DNA from: Staphylococcus hominis subsp. hominis
GTDB lineage: Bacteria > Bacillota > Bacilli > Staphylococcales > Staphylococcaceae
Direction: 5' to 3'
Assembly (NCBI RefSeq): GCF_002901845.1
Contig: NZ_PPQE01000030.1
Coordinates: 218,421 to 282,420, forward strand
Length of the DNA: 64,000 bases
Part shown: positions 46,617 through 54,650 of the stretch, in pieces
Numbering within the stretch: the first letter of the stretch is position 1
How the letters are laid out: each line of letters opens with the position of its first letter
The notes under the pieces: generated by a model
Databases searched by the model: none
What the model was told of the DNA's origin: nothing
What the model saw: the letters and a program-made list of their open reading frames with translations, nothing else
Program-made: the position numbers and the translations under genes

Positions 46617-46693
46617 CACTTTATCACCCTTTTAAGTTATATGATCTTTCAATATAAGTGTAACATTTCAACACTAATATTGAAGGGTAAAAA

Positions 46694-46732
46694 AGAAGCA
46701 TTCCCTACCTTAGGCAAGAAACGCTCTTATTC
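46694..46732 (-). terminator. Terminator after the second SDR gene
   Basis: On the minus strand AAGAGCGTTTC pairs with GGAATGCTTCTT with two G-T pairs, followed by a run of T, 10 bases past the stop codon. Confidence 0.65.
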
Positions 46733-46741
46733 TAATTAGGT

Positions 46742-47437
46742 TTAAACTGGACGAACGATGACTTCATTAACGTTTACATGTGCAGGTTGCGTCACTGCAT
46801 AGATCACCGCATCAGCTATATTCTCAGGATCTAATTTCTTTCTATCACCAAAATCAGATCCTTCTGTCATAGGTGTATCTACCATTCCTGGTAAAATACT
46901 GGTTGATTTAATACCCGTTCGCGCAAGCTCTTTTTCTAAAGCTTCTACAATACGTAATACAGCAGATTTCGTTGCACTGTATAATGCACTCGTCTTATTA
47001 ACTTCAAAGCCTGAAATCGATGCCATATTGACAATATGACCACTAGATTGTTCTTCAAAATGAGGAAGTACAGCATTCAGACCATATAACAATCCTTTAA
47101 TATTCGTATCAATCATTTTATCCCAATCGTCTACTTTGTAATCTGTGATTTTAGAAGATAAGTTAATGCCTGCACAATTAACAAAGATATCAACTTTCCC
47201 AAATTTAGCAATCGCATTTTCTACAAGAGCATCCACATCATCACAATACATCACATTGGTTGGCGTAATAAGGTAGTCTCCTTCATTCAAATGTTCTGCA
47301 ACACGTTGTAACTTCTCATCACTACGACCAGCTAGCACAACTTTAGCACCTTCTTCAGCAAGTCGTTTGGCTGTTGATTCACCAATGCCACTACTTGCAC
47401 CTGTAATCATCGCAACTTTATTTGTTAATTTAGCCAT
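46742..47437 (-). CDS. Short-chain dehydrogenase/reductase
   Basis: A 231-residue classical SDR with NAD(P)-binding [15 protein letters not shown] near residue 11 and [11 protein letters not shown] near 85. The catalytic Ser is in NMASISG, followed by Y-S-A-T-K in [13 protein letters not shown]. Arg at about 38 (LAGRSDEK) points to NADP. It resembles the YdfG/clavaldehyde dehydrogenase-like group that acts on small hydroxy acids or aldehydes; the substrate is not known. The ATG at 47437 fits AAAGGATG upstream. A SigB-like promoter lies at 47471-47496. Confidence 0.8.
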   Translation of the reverse strand: MAKLTNKVAMITGASSGIGESTAKRLAEEGAKVVLAGRSDEKLQRVAEHLNEGDYLITPTNVMYCDDVDALVENAIAKFGKVDIFVNCAGINLSSKITDYKVDDWDKMIDTNIKGLLYGLNAVLPHFEEQSSGHIVNMASISGFEVNKTSALYSATKSAVLRIVEALEKELARTGIKSTSILPGMVDTPMTEGSDFGDRKKLDPENIADAVIYAVTQPAHVNVNEVIVRPV

Positions 47438-47470
47438 ATTCATCATCCTTTATTGTTGTTTATTCATTCC

Positions 47471-47496
47471 ATTTCCATAATTCTTTATACATAAAC
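47471..47496 (-). promoter_or_regulatory. SigB-like promoter of the SDR gene
   Basis: On the minus strand GTTTAT (47496-47491) and GGAAAT (47476-47471) are 14 bases apart. This is one base per box off the SigB consensus. It is placed about 30 bases before the start codon. Confidence 0.4.
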
Positions 47497-47592
47497 GTCA
47501 TTATCAATTTAAAGTCTCAATTATAGATTGTAATTTAAACTTAAACGTAATAAAGTGAAGATATATATGACTATAAATAAAGGGGAATAGAT

Positions 47593-47877
47593 ATGTCTGT
47601 GATTGCGAAAGATTTTAGTCCATTAGTTCAAGCATTACGTCAAAAAGTAGGTCGCACAAGTTTTTCATTTCGTTTCGAAGATTTATTTACTAAAGAAGAA
47701 TGGTTACACATGAGTGTCAAAGAACGTACACGCCAAGAAAGAGAATTTATTGCACGAATGGATCACATTCCAAATATTCGAATGCCTTTTTCTAGTGAAG
47801 ATGGCTATAAGTTCAAATTGTATAATCAAGAGTACCAATATAATGAAGTAAAGAACAATTTTAAATCTTTATCATAA
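47593..47877 (+). CDS. Small conserved staphylococcal protein, DUF1413-like
   Basis: A 94-residue soluble protein, very basic in the middle (KERTRQEREFIARM). The segment FRFEDLFTKEEWLHMS followed by an R-rich helix resembles DUF1413 proteins. There is no signal peptide or membrane segment. It has a clear AAGGGGA ribosome site, its own leader and a strong terminator, so it is expressed alone. The function is unknown; DNA or RNA binding is only a guess from its charge. Confidence 0.7.
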   Translation: MSVIAKDFSPLVQALRQKVGRTSFSFRFEDLFTKEEWLHMSVKERTRQEREFIARMDHIPNIRMPFSSEDGYKFKLYNQEYQYNEVKNNFKSLS

Positions 47878-47881
47878 AAAT

Positions 47882-47914
47882 AAACCCGCATCAAGGGAAG
47901 TGAGATGCGGGTTT
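47882..47914 (+). terminator. Terminator after the DUF1413-like gene
   Basis: AAACCCGCATC pairs perfectly with GATGCGGGTTT around an 11-base loop, directly after the stop codon. Confidence 0.82.
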
Positions 47915-47954
47915 CAACACATTATCTAAAAATGATTGGGGGTATATTTAGGAT

Positions 47955-47984
47955 ATGCCCTCGACTGCTCACCAACGAGGGCAT
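47955..47984. other. Unassigned stem-loop without a T run
   Basis: ATGCCCTCG pairs perfectly with CGAGGGCAT around a 12-base loop. Neither strand has a following T tract, so it is not a normal terminator. It lies 50 bases past the end of the 63-codon gene on the minus strand. A lone GGAGGT at 48012-48017 on the plus strand has no frame after it. Confidence 0.5.
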
Positions 47985-48032
47985 GATAGGATACTTTCTT
48001 GAATGTTATAGGAGGTCATTCAATTTTGTATT

Positions 48033-48224
48033 TTAATTTGTAACTAGTGTTTTACGTTCGAGACCATAGAAATATAAACGTTCTGCGTCTAAATAAGACA
48101 TTGAATCAATTGTCATATATCCATCTTTTATATCACTAATTAATCCTTGGTTTACGCCTGTTTTTAAATAAATATCGTAGCTGCCTTCTTCAGAAAAGAT
48201 AACGCCTTCTATTACTTTTCTCAT
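48033..48224 (-). CDS. Small hypothetical protein (63 residues)
   Basis: A compact acidic to neutral protein with several Tyr (SYDIYLKTGVNQGLISDIKDGYMTIDSMSYLDAERLYFYG). It has no membrane segment or signal peptide. The ATG at 48224 is 8 bases after TTGGAG, a good ribosome site, so it is probably real. I do not recognise the family. It is the last gene before the helicase island. Confidence 0.6.
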   Translation of the reverse strand: MRKVIEGVIFSEEGSYDIYLKTGVNQGLISDIKDGYMTIDSMSYLDAERLYFYGLERKTLVTN

Positions 48225-48557
48225 TAGTATCACTCCAATTACTTATTCCTTACAATTCTTATCATACACGCTTTTTTATATTTTAAAAGGGGTATGTGAT
48301 AGTTTTCACAAATAGTTCAATAATTTGAAAATTTGTTTGTTCATTTTTTCACATGTAAGTTGAATTTAAATACTAAGTATGTTAGGGAATTAAAAAAATT
48401 TCGATACCTTCATATTCCTTTTTAATTAATTAAAAAAGAAGCATAAAATCATTAAATCTTATGCTTCTTTTCTAAAAAATATTTAGTGATAAAATGCGTT
48501 TAAATATATATTCACCCAATTTATTTAATTTAATTAAAACTAACAATAAATCGCTAT
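48225..48557. other. AT-rich spacer before the helicase island
   Basis: This spacer of 333 bases has no open frame with a ribosome site. It contains the promoter region of the 63-residue gene and the terminator of the helicase operon at 48435-48470. Nothing else was recognised. Confidence 0.6.
48435..48470 (-). terminator. Terminator of the Nudix-helicase operon
   Basis: AAAGAAGCATAA pairs with TTATGCTTCTTT; on the minus strand a T run follows. It lies 88 bases past the helicase stop. Confidence 0.82.
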
Positions 48558-51389
48558 TTAATTTACTAAATATCTATAAATATCATCTCTAATTGGAGTT
48601 TTCATTATAAAATTCATGGTCACAATCTTATCTTCCGTGACATTAGTTGTCTCATTTGCGCTACCTTTCACATACTCAGCTTCTCCTAAATAATAATGCT
48701 GCGAGCCTTCAGAATCATTTTTCTTAACAAAAATATATATTGTCTTTTCGTCCTCTTTATGATTAATAATTTGCTTTATTTCTTTATTCTTTAATGATAC
48801 ATTTTTTCTTGAAAACCAAGCAAACTCTTCTTGATTTAAGAAATGATCTTCATATTTTATACTATCATCTATATCTTCTGACTTATGATAAGTAATAAAT
48901 AATGGTATGTGTTCATCCAAAATTCTATAGCCATATATATTATTTGCCATATTTTTCTCATGATTTCTCCAATTTACTAATTTAAGAAAATCTAAGCGTG
49001 TATATTGATTATATAAGATTAAATCATTTCCAGAATCTTGAATTTTTTTATTATAATATTTTGCTATGGCTAGAATATCCAAAACAAATGCTTGATAATC
49101 TTCATCTTTAAGATACTTAGAAAAAGTTTTACTTAGTCTTTTTGTCTTAATATCTATAATTGGACTACCATATCTTTCATTTTCATTTTTTCCAAAATAG
49201 TTTAAAGATAGAATATTTAAAGAAGTTTCCAAGTCATCTTTAGGTATTGATGCATAATTATTTTCACTTATTATACTTTCTAAAATTTTATAATCAGCTT
49301 GTTTTAATCCGGGTAGTAATTCTTTTGATAAAAAAGTTAGATTTTTAACAGCATCTTTATTAAAATCTTTTTCAATATAATTATATTTTTTCAGAAATAA
49401 ATAATAATTGTTAAACTTAGAGATAATCACTTTGGGATCAATAGAATTTTGAGTAATGAAATCCATAAGCATAGGTGTTCTACCTATTCTTTCTTTTACA
49501 CTTTCAAATGCTTCTTTTATTATTTTAGTACTATTTAAATTAGCATGATCAATTGATTTAAAAATTTTCTTTTTAGCTATTTCCTCAAAGTTAATAGTTG
49601 ACACACCACTTAATTTATTAGGTTCAGTCAGAAATTTTCGATAGTCGTCTTTGTTATGAGATTGATTATCTGATAAAGCAATAGGAATTAAATAATTATT
49701 TTCATAATTTCCAATAAAGTCGATAATCGTTACAAACTCTTTTTCTGAACTTTTTCTTAAGCCCCTTCCAAGTTGTTGAGTAAATATAATGCTAGATTGA
49801 GTACTTCTTAGCATTACTATTTGATTAACTTCTGGAATGTCTATTCCTTCATTAAATAAATTAACAGTGACAATATAATTGATTTTTCCATTAACCAATT
49901 CATTTATTACTTTTGTTCTCTTATTCTGAGTATCTGAGCCTATTAAAGCTTTACTCGGAATATTATTAAGCGATAATTTTTCAGCTATTTCAGTCGCTTC
50001 TTCTTTTCGACTTACAAAAATAAGTCCTTTTAACTGACTACCTGAGTATCCATAATAATTTGTTTTTTCAATAATATGTTTTATTCTTTCCTCTGAAGTT
50101 AAATCTTTTAATTCAGTATAATCATCACTTGTTACACCATTATGAATGTAATCAGTTACTCCAAAATAATGAAAAGGACATAAAATATCGCTCTCTAAAG
50201 CTTTAGGTAGCCTAATTTCATAAGCAATGTTATTATCAAATAACTCAAAAATATTTCCTTCATCGGTTCTTTCAGGTGTAGCAGTCATTCCAAGCATAAA
50301 ATTAGGTTGGAAATAATTCATTATAATCTGATAGGTCGATGCATCTGTTCTATGAGCTTCATCAAAAACAATATAATCAAATTCTTTTTTATCAAAAACT
50401 TCATAATTATTATTGTTAGACAATGTTTGAATTGTTGCAAAAAGATATTTTGCTTCGATATCTTTATGTTTACCAGTATAAAAGCCAAAATCCGTTTCTT
50501 GATTAAAAGGAAGAACTTTTTTAAATTCTTTCATTGCCTTTTTCAAAATACCTTCATTATGAACAATAAATAAAAATTTTTGAGGATTATAGTTTCTAAC
50601 ATCTAAGGCACATAAAATCGTTTTACCTGTTCCAGTTGCAGAAATTACTAATCCTTTATTCTCTCCAGAATTTCTAAGATTTTTTAAAGACATTAATGCT
50701 TCTTCTTGCATAATGTTAGGTTGGATTTCATTAGATTTTTTAAATCGGTTAACCAAACGATTTTGTTCTCTATTTATTTTTAAAAAATCTTTATATAATT
50801 TAGACTCAAATATTTCTTCGTAATCATTAATCCATTGAGAATTTAGACTTATACTATTTTCCCAAAGCACTTCAAATTGATTTTTTAAATTATAAATTAA
50901 CTCTCCGTTTTTATGAGTAGATAATAAAATATTATGTTCATAATTTATTTTCATAGCAGTCGATGTTAAATTGGAACTTCCTATAATCATTGAAGAATAA
51001 TCTTTATGATCAAATATGTATCCTTTAGCGTGAAAGCCTTCTACATCAGTTAATCGAACTTCTATATTTTCTAGTTTTAATAATTCTCTATACATTTTGG
51101 GTGTATTAAAACCTAAATAATTAGAAGTGATTAACTTACCTTTAATCCCTTTATGATTTAAATCATTGAATATAGTTTTTAAACTTGCTAAACCACTTTC
51201 TGTTATAAATGCTACAGATATAAAAAAAGAATAACATTTTTCTAATTCATTAATAATAGAAGTAAGCACGTTTTGATTATTATTGTTTACAAGTAACTTA
51301 GGAGTTAAATTACTTTCATTTGTCAGATTTTTATCAATAAATCCTTTTTTTAAGGATTGTTTTAGATTTAATATTAGTTTGTCTTCCAT
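48558..51389 (-). CDS. PLD-nuclease/DEAD-helicase fusion (DUF3427-type), possible phage-defence effector
   Basis: A 943-residue protein. Residues about 50-190 form a phospholipase D-like nuclease domain with FHAKGYIFDHKDYSSMIIGSSNLTSTAM (HxK...D, then S-N-L-T). Residues about 220-560 are an SF2 helicase: SATGTGKTI (Walker A), DEAHR, TATPER, and QLGRGLRKS (motif VI). The last 350 residues match the layout of DUF3427 proteins and read as a DNA-modification- or nucleic-acid-sensing tail. Codon and base use are more AT-rich than in neighbours, which suggests transfer. The ATG overlaps the Nudix gene stop (TAATG). Defence is an inference; DNA repair is the main alternative. Confidence 0.8.
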   Translation of the reverse strand: MEDKLILNLKQSLKKGFIDKNLTNESNLTPKLLVNNNNQNVLTSIINELEKCYSFFISVAFITESGLASLKTIFNDLNHKGIKGKLITSNYLGFNTPKMYRELLKLENIEVRLTDVEGFHAKGYIFDHKDYSSMIIGSSNLTSTAMKINYEHNILLSTHKNGELIYNLKNQFEVLWENSISLNSQWINDYEEIFESKLYKDFLKINREQNRLVNRFKKSNEIQPNIMQEEALMSLKNLRNSGENKGLVISATGTGKTILCALDVRNYNPQKFLFIVHNEGILKKAMKEFKKVLPFNQETDFGFYTGKHKDIEAKYLFATIQTLSNNNNYEVFDKKEFDYIVFDEAHRTDASTYQIIMNYFQPNFMLGMTATPERTDEGNIFELFDNNIAYEIRLPKALESDILCPFHYFGVTDYIHNGVTSDDYTELKDLTSEERIKHIIEKTNYYGYSGSQLKGLIFVSRKEEATEIAEKLSLNNIPSKALIGSDTQNKRTKVINELVNGKINYIVTVNLFNEGIDIPEVNQIVMLRSTQSSIIFTQQLGRGLRKSSEKEFVTIIDFIGNYENNYLIPIALSDNQSHNKDDYRKFLTEPNKLSGVSTINFEEIAKKKIFKSIDHANLNSTKIIKEAFESVKERIGRTPMLMDFITQNSIDPKVIISKFNNYYLFLKKYNYIEKDFNKDAVKNLTFLSKELLPGLKQADYKILESIISENNYASIPKDDLETSLNILSLNYFGKNENERYGSPIIDIKTKRLSKTFSKYLKDEDYQAFVLDILAIAKYYNKKIQDSGNDLILYNQYTRLDFLKLVNWRNHEKNMANNIYGYRILDEHIPLFITYHKSEDIDDSIKYEDHFLNQEEFAWFSRKNVSLKNKEIKQIINHKEDEKTIYIFVKKNDSEGSQHYYLGEAEYVKGSANETTNVTEDKIVTMNFIMKTPIRDDIYRYLVN

Positions 51390-51784
51390 TAATTTTTACC
51401 TTTAACAATTATTTCTACAGTTGGAATATCAGCAGGCGCCCAATCCAATTCAGTAAGTTCATCGGGTTCTAACCATTTTATTTCTTTATGTTCTGTTAAA
51501 GTTGGCATTTCATTATTTAATGTACATTTATAAGTTGTAAGGTTAACGATCCCAAAATCGTATTCATATTCAGCTGCTATTATTTTACTTTCTACAGTTA
51601 AATCGCATTTCATTTCTTCATTTATTTCTCTAATTAAAGCTTCTTCTTCTGTTTCTCCCTTTTCTATTTTTCCACCTGGAAATTCCCATTTTAGAGGTAA
51701 ACTCATATTTTCATTACGTTGTGCACATAGGATTTTATTTTCCGAATAAATAACTGCACCAACAACGTTAATATTTTTTTTCAT
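51389..51784 (-). CDS. Nudix hydrolase (MutT/8-oxo-dGTPase-like) coupled to the helicase
   Basis: A 131-residue nucleoside triphosphate pyrophosphohydrolase with a complete Nudix box, GGKIEKGETEEEALIREINEEM, beginning at about residue 38. EFPGGKIE before it and TEHKEIKWLEPDEL near the C-terminus are typical of MutT/CTP-diphosphatase relatives. It starts at 51784, 6 bases after GAGGTG, and is first in the operon. Translational overlap with the helicase implies joint function, for example removing modified or signal nucleotides. A housekeeping MutT would not normally be tied to a helicase. Confidence 0.83.
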   Translation of the reverse strand: MKKNINVVGAVIYSENKILCAQRNENMSLPLKWEFPGGKIEKGETEEEALIREINEEMKCDLTVESKIIAAEYEYDFGIVNLTTYKCTLNNEMPTLTEHKEIKWLEPDELTELDWAPADIPTVEIIVKGKN

Positions 51785-51989
51785 AAATAACACCTCTGTT
51801 TTAGTTTATTTATTATAATTTTATCAAACTTCGCTTTTTCATCAATAACATACTAGGATTGAATTTCTTTAAAAATAAAACATCACTTATCCAAGAAAAT
51901 TTTAATTCTCCCGAAAAGTGATACTATTAGTCAAAATATTGCTATTGCAACATCTATGATATTCAAATTTTATATTATATAATAAAAAT

Positions 51990-52143
51990 GTCTTAGGAGA
52001 AGTCCTAAGACGCTGAGGAAAAGATTCTCAGAAAAAATTTCTGAGATGTTGAGGATTTATGGTTAGAGAAGTGTTTGTCGACAATTTATCTCTTCTCTAA
52101 TCCAGGGCACGCCTTAGCGGAAAATAGGGTGTGTCCTGTTTTT
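51990..52143 (+). ncRNA. Structured small RNA, about 155 nt
   Basis: A plus-strand RNA with four helices. A perfect 5' hairpin GTCTTAGGA-gaag-TCCTAAGAC (51990-52011) is followed by TCTCAGAAA/TTTCTGAGA (52026-52046). A long hairpin then has GGTTAGAGAAG pairing with CTTCTCTAA-t-CC (52061-52103) and TTGTCGACAA in its loop. The terminator stem CAGGgCACgCC/GGgTGTGtCCTG (52103-52138, with G-U pairs) is followed by TTTTT. A TATAAT box at 51978-51983 is 7 bases upstream. Known staphylococcal sRNAs such as RsaI have a similar size and CU-rich segment, but I cannot confirm identity. Confidence 0.7.
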
Positions 52144-52165
52144 AGGTTTAGTTTTGATGAGATTG

Positions 52166-52220
52166 AAGTGTCTAAGAAGATTGAAGAATCACCACTTGTT
52201 CTTCAATGTCTTAGGCACTT
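52166..52220. other. Long stem-loop between the small RNA and galU
   Basis: AAGTG-CTAAGA and ATTGAAGAA pair with TTCTTCAAT and TCTTAG-CACTT around a 10-base loop. It is directly past the galU stop codon, so it may end or stabilise that mRNA. A weak T content after the stem argues against a classic terminator. Confidence 0.55.
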
Positions 52221-52226
52221 TAATTA

Positions 52227-53093
52227 TTATAATCCTAAATGTTTAATAAATGTGACGAGTTCATCTTTCATTCTAGGATCTTTTAACGCATATTCTATTG
52301 TCGTTTTAACGAATCCTAATTTTTCTCCAACATCATAACGATTACCATCAAAGTCATATGCATACACTGGAACATCACTATTCATACGTTCAATCGCGTC
52401 GGTTAATTGAATCTCATTACCGGCGCCTTCTTTTTGTGTTTTTAAATAATCGAAAATTTCTGGCGTTAAAATGTAACGTCCCATAATCGCTAAATTAGAA
52501 GGTGCTGTACCTTGTTCAGGCTTTTCAACAAATTGTTTCACCTCATAGCGGCGACCTTGTTTCTCTAATGGATCAATAATGCCATAACGGTGAGTCACAT
52601 GTTCAGGCACTTCTTGCACCCCAATAACAGAATGTCCTGTTTCTTCATATACATTCATTAATTGTTTAATCGCTGGCTCTTCAGATTCCACGATATCATC
52701 ACCTAATAATACTGCAAACGGTTCGTTACCAATGAATTGACGCGCAGTATAAATGGCATGTCCTAATCCTTTTTGTTCTTTTTGGCGTACATAGAAGATA
52801 TTCGCTAAATCTGTAGAATAATGTACTTTTTCTAATAAGTCTGTTTTACCTTTTTCTTCAAGGACCATTTCTAATTCTTTTTGATTATCGAAGTGATCTT
52901 CAATCGCACGTTTATGTTTACCCGTCACAATAATAATATCTTCAATGCCCGCACGTGCCGCTTCTTCAACAATATATTGAATCGTTGGCTTATCTAAAAT
53001 AGGAAGCATTTCCTTAGGCATGGCTTTTGTCGCTGGTAAAAAACGTGTCCCTAAACCAGCCGCAGGTATGATGGCTTTCTTTATCTGTTTCAA
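52227..53093 (-). CDS. galU: UTP-glucose-1-phosphate uridylyltransferase
   Basis: Makes UDP-glucose, the donor for glycolipid anchors of lipoteichoic acid and for surface glycosylation (also named gtaB). The 288 residues begin [41 protein letters not shown], the full nucleotidyltransferase signature. LLGDDIVE near 127, [12 protein letters not shown] near 206 and [15 protein letters not shown] near 252 give the metal and sugar sites. It is a single gene. The neighbouring gluconate operon ends upstream at its own terminator. Confidence 0.95.
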   Translation of the reverse strand: MKQIKKAIIPAAGLGTRFLPATKAMPKEMLPILDKPTIQYIVEEAARAGIEDIIIVTGKHKRAIEDHFDNQKELEMVLEEKGKTDLLEKVHYSTDLANIFYVRQKEQKGLGHAIYTARQFIGNEPFAVLLGDDIVESEEPAIKQLMNVYEETGHSVIGVQEVPEHVTHRYGIIDPLEKQGRRYEVKQFVEKPEQGTAPSNLAIMGRYILTPEIFDYLKTQKEGAGNEIQLTDAIERMNSDVPVYAYDFDGNRYDVGEKLGFVKTTIEYALKDPRMKDELVTFIKHLGL

Positions 53094-53202
53094 ACTCGAA
53101 TATCTCCTTTGCGCATTCTGTCTTTTATATTATAAGTAAGTTTATCATTCTTTTATTGTCATTCATAGCGATTGACTGTATTCTTCCATGCTATAAAAAA
53201 AT

Positions 53203-53243
53203 AAGAAGTAAGATTGAAATTCATTGATTTCTCTCTCACTTCT
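53203..53243 (-). terminator. Terminator after gntP
   Basis: On the minus strand AAGAAGT-GAGA-GAAAT pairs with ATTTC-TCTT-ACTTCTT-type sequence. A run of seven T follows. Confidence 0.75.
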
Positions 53244-53251
53244 TTTATAAG

Positions 53252-54607
53252 TTATACAAACAAACTAATGAATAAGATGAAGATGATGCCCGATACTGAA
53301 ATGATGGTTTCAAGTAATGACCAAGTTAAGAAGGTTTCTTTAACGGTCAATCCGAAATATTCTTTAAACATCCAGAACCCAGCATCGTTAACGTGTGATA
53401 AGATCACGCTCCCTGCACCAATGGCAAGTACGACAAGTGCCACATTTACATCTGAATGTTGTAATAATGGTAAGACGATACCTGTTGTTGAAATCGCTGC
53501 GACTGTTGCTGAGCCTAGTGCAATACGTAATACTGCAGCGACAATCCATGCTAGTAAGATAGGTGACAGGGTTGAACCTTCGAATAACTTAGCAATTGTA
53601 TCCCCTACACCGCCATCAATGAGGACTTGTTTAAATGTACCGCCGCCACCAATAATTAAAATCATCATACCGATTGGGTAAATAGCATTCGTTACAGATT
53701 TCATAATGTCATCCATTTTTCTTCCTCTATGTAAGCCCATTGTAAAGATAGCAAAGATGACTGAAATTAACATCGCTGTACCTGCTGTACCGATAAAGTA
53801 AATGATTTGTTCAAACAGATTTTCAGCATTTTCATGTCCAGTCACTAATTGAACAACCGTTGATAATAACATTAAAATAACAGGTAATACAGCAGTGAGG
53901 ATACTTAAACCAAAACTTGGCATTTCAGATTCTTTAAATTCTTTTTGTGAACCAAGTGCTGAAATATCCCCTTCACGTGTATAAGCAGATGGGATAAGTT
54001 TTTGTGCAACTATATTAAAAATCGGACCTGCAATGAGCGTCACTGGAATAGCAATAATAATCCCATATAGTAACACATGTCCAATATTCGCTTTTAATTC
54101 TTTTGCTATGACCACAGGACCAGGATGTGGTGGTAAGAAACCATGTGTCACAGATAATGCTGTTACCATAGGTAATCCTAATTTCAGTGGTGACACTTTC
54201 GCACGTTTAGCAATGGTAAAAACAAGTGGAATGAGTAATACGAGTCCTACTTCAAAGAATAATGCAATACCAACGATGAAAGCTGCAATCAGCATCGCCC
54301 ATTGAACGTGTTTTTGTCCAAATTTATCAATCAGTGTATCCGCAATACGGTTGGCGCCTCCACCATCTGCAAGTAATTTGCCAAGTATTGCTCCTAATCC
54401 AAAGATGAGTGCAATATGACCTAGGGTGCCGCCCATACCTGCCTCTATCGTTTCCATTACTTTATTTAAAGGCATACCTAATAAGATGGCCGTGACAATC
54501 GATGTAATAATTAATGAAATAAATGTATTTAGTTTTAAGAAAATAATCAGTGTCAGTAGTAATACGATTCCAATGACAACACTTGCTAGTGTCCATATTG
54601 TTCCCAT
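53252..54607 (-). CDS. gntP: Gluconate:H+ symporter GntP
   Basis: Imports gluconate. The 451-residue protein has 12-13 membrane helices and the GntP family segments FGLGAILGKLLADGGGANRIADTLI near residue 67. It also has HGFLPPHPGPVVIAKELKANIGHVLLYG near 154 and LSHVNDAGFWMFKEYFGLTVKETFLTW near 401. It is the last gene of gntR-gntK-gntP, starting 43 bases after gntK with its own GGGGAG site. Its substrate reaches GntK at once for phosphorylation. Confidence 0.93.
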   Translation of the reverse strand: MGTIWTLASVVIGIVLLLTLIIFLKLNTFISLIITSIVTAILLGMPLNKVMETIEAGMGGTLGHIALIFGLGAILGKLLADGGGANRIADTLIDKFGQKHVQWAMLIAAFIVGIALFFEVGLVLLIPLVFTIAKRAKVSPLKLGLPMVTALSVTHGFLPPHPGPVVIAKELKANIGHVLLYGIIIAIPVTLIAGPIFNIVAQKLIPSAYTREGDISALGSQKEFKESEMPSFGLSILTAVLPVILMLLSTVVQLVTGHENAENLFEQIIYFIGTAGTAMLISVIFAIFTMGLHRGRKMDDIMKSVTNAIYPIGMMILIIGGGGTFKQVLIDGGVGDTIAKLFEGSTLSPILLAWIVAAVLRIALGSATVAAISTTGIVLPLLQHSDVNVALVVLAIGAGSVILSHVNDAGFWMFKEYFGLTVKETFLTWSLLETIISVSGIIFILFISLFV

Positions 54608-54650
54608 TTGTCTTCTCCCCTTTGATGTATAATTGATTTAAATATGTGGA

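Larger units (their letters stand above)
51785..52226. other. Intergenic region holding a small RNA and a long stem-loop
   Basis: These 442 bases contain the Nudix promoter, an imperfect inverted repeat around 51883-51926 (ATCACTT...AAGTGAT), the small RNA at about 51990-52143 and a long stem-loop at 52166-52220. No protein gene with a ribosome site is present. Confidence 0.7.

Noticed and set aside
51990..52143. Firm naming of the small RNA as RsaI, 6S RNA or another known family.
   Set aside because: I could not recall a reliable sequence match, and no covariance search was possible; only a general resemblance can be stated.
52075..52338. Plus-strand 87-codon frame across the small RNA end and galU.
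   Set aside because: It runs through the RNA terminator and into antisense galU and lacks a ribosome site, so it is a shadow frame.
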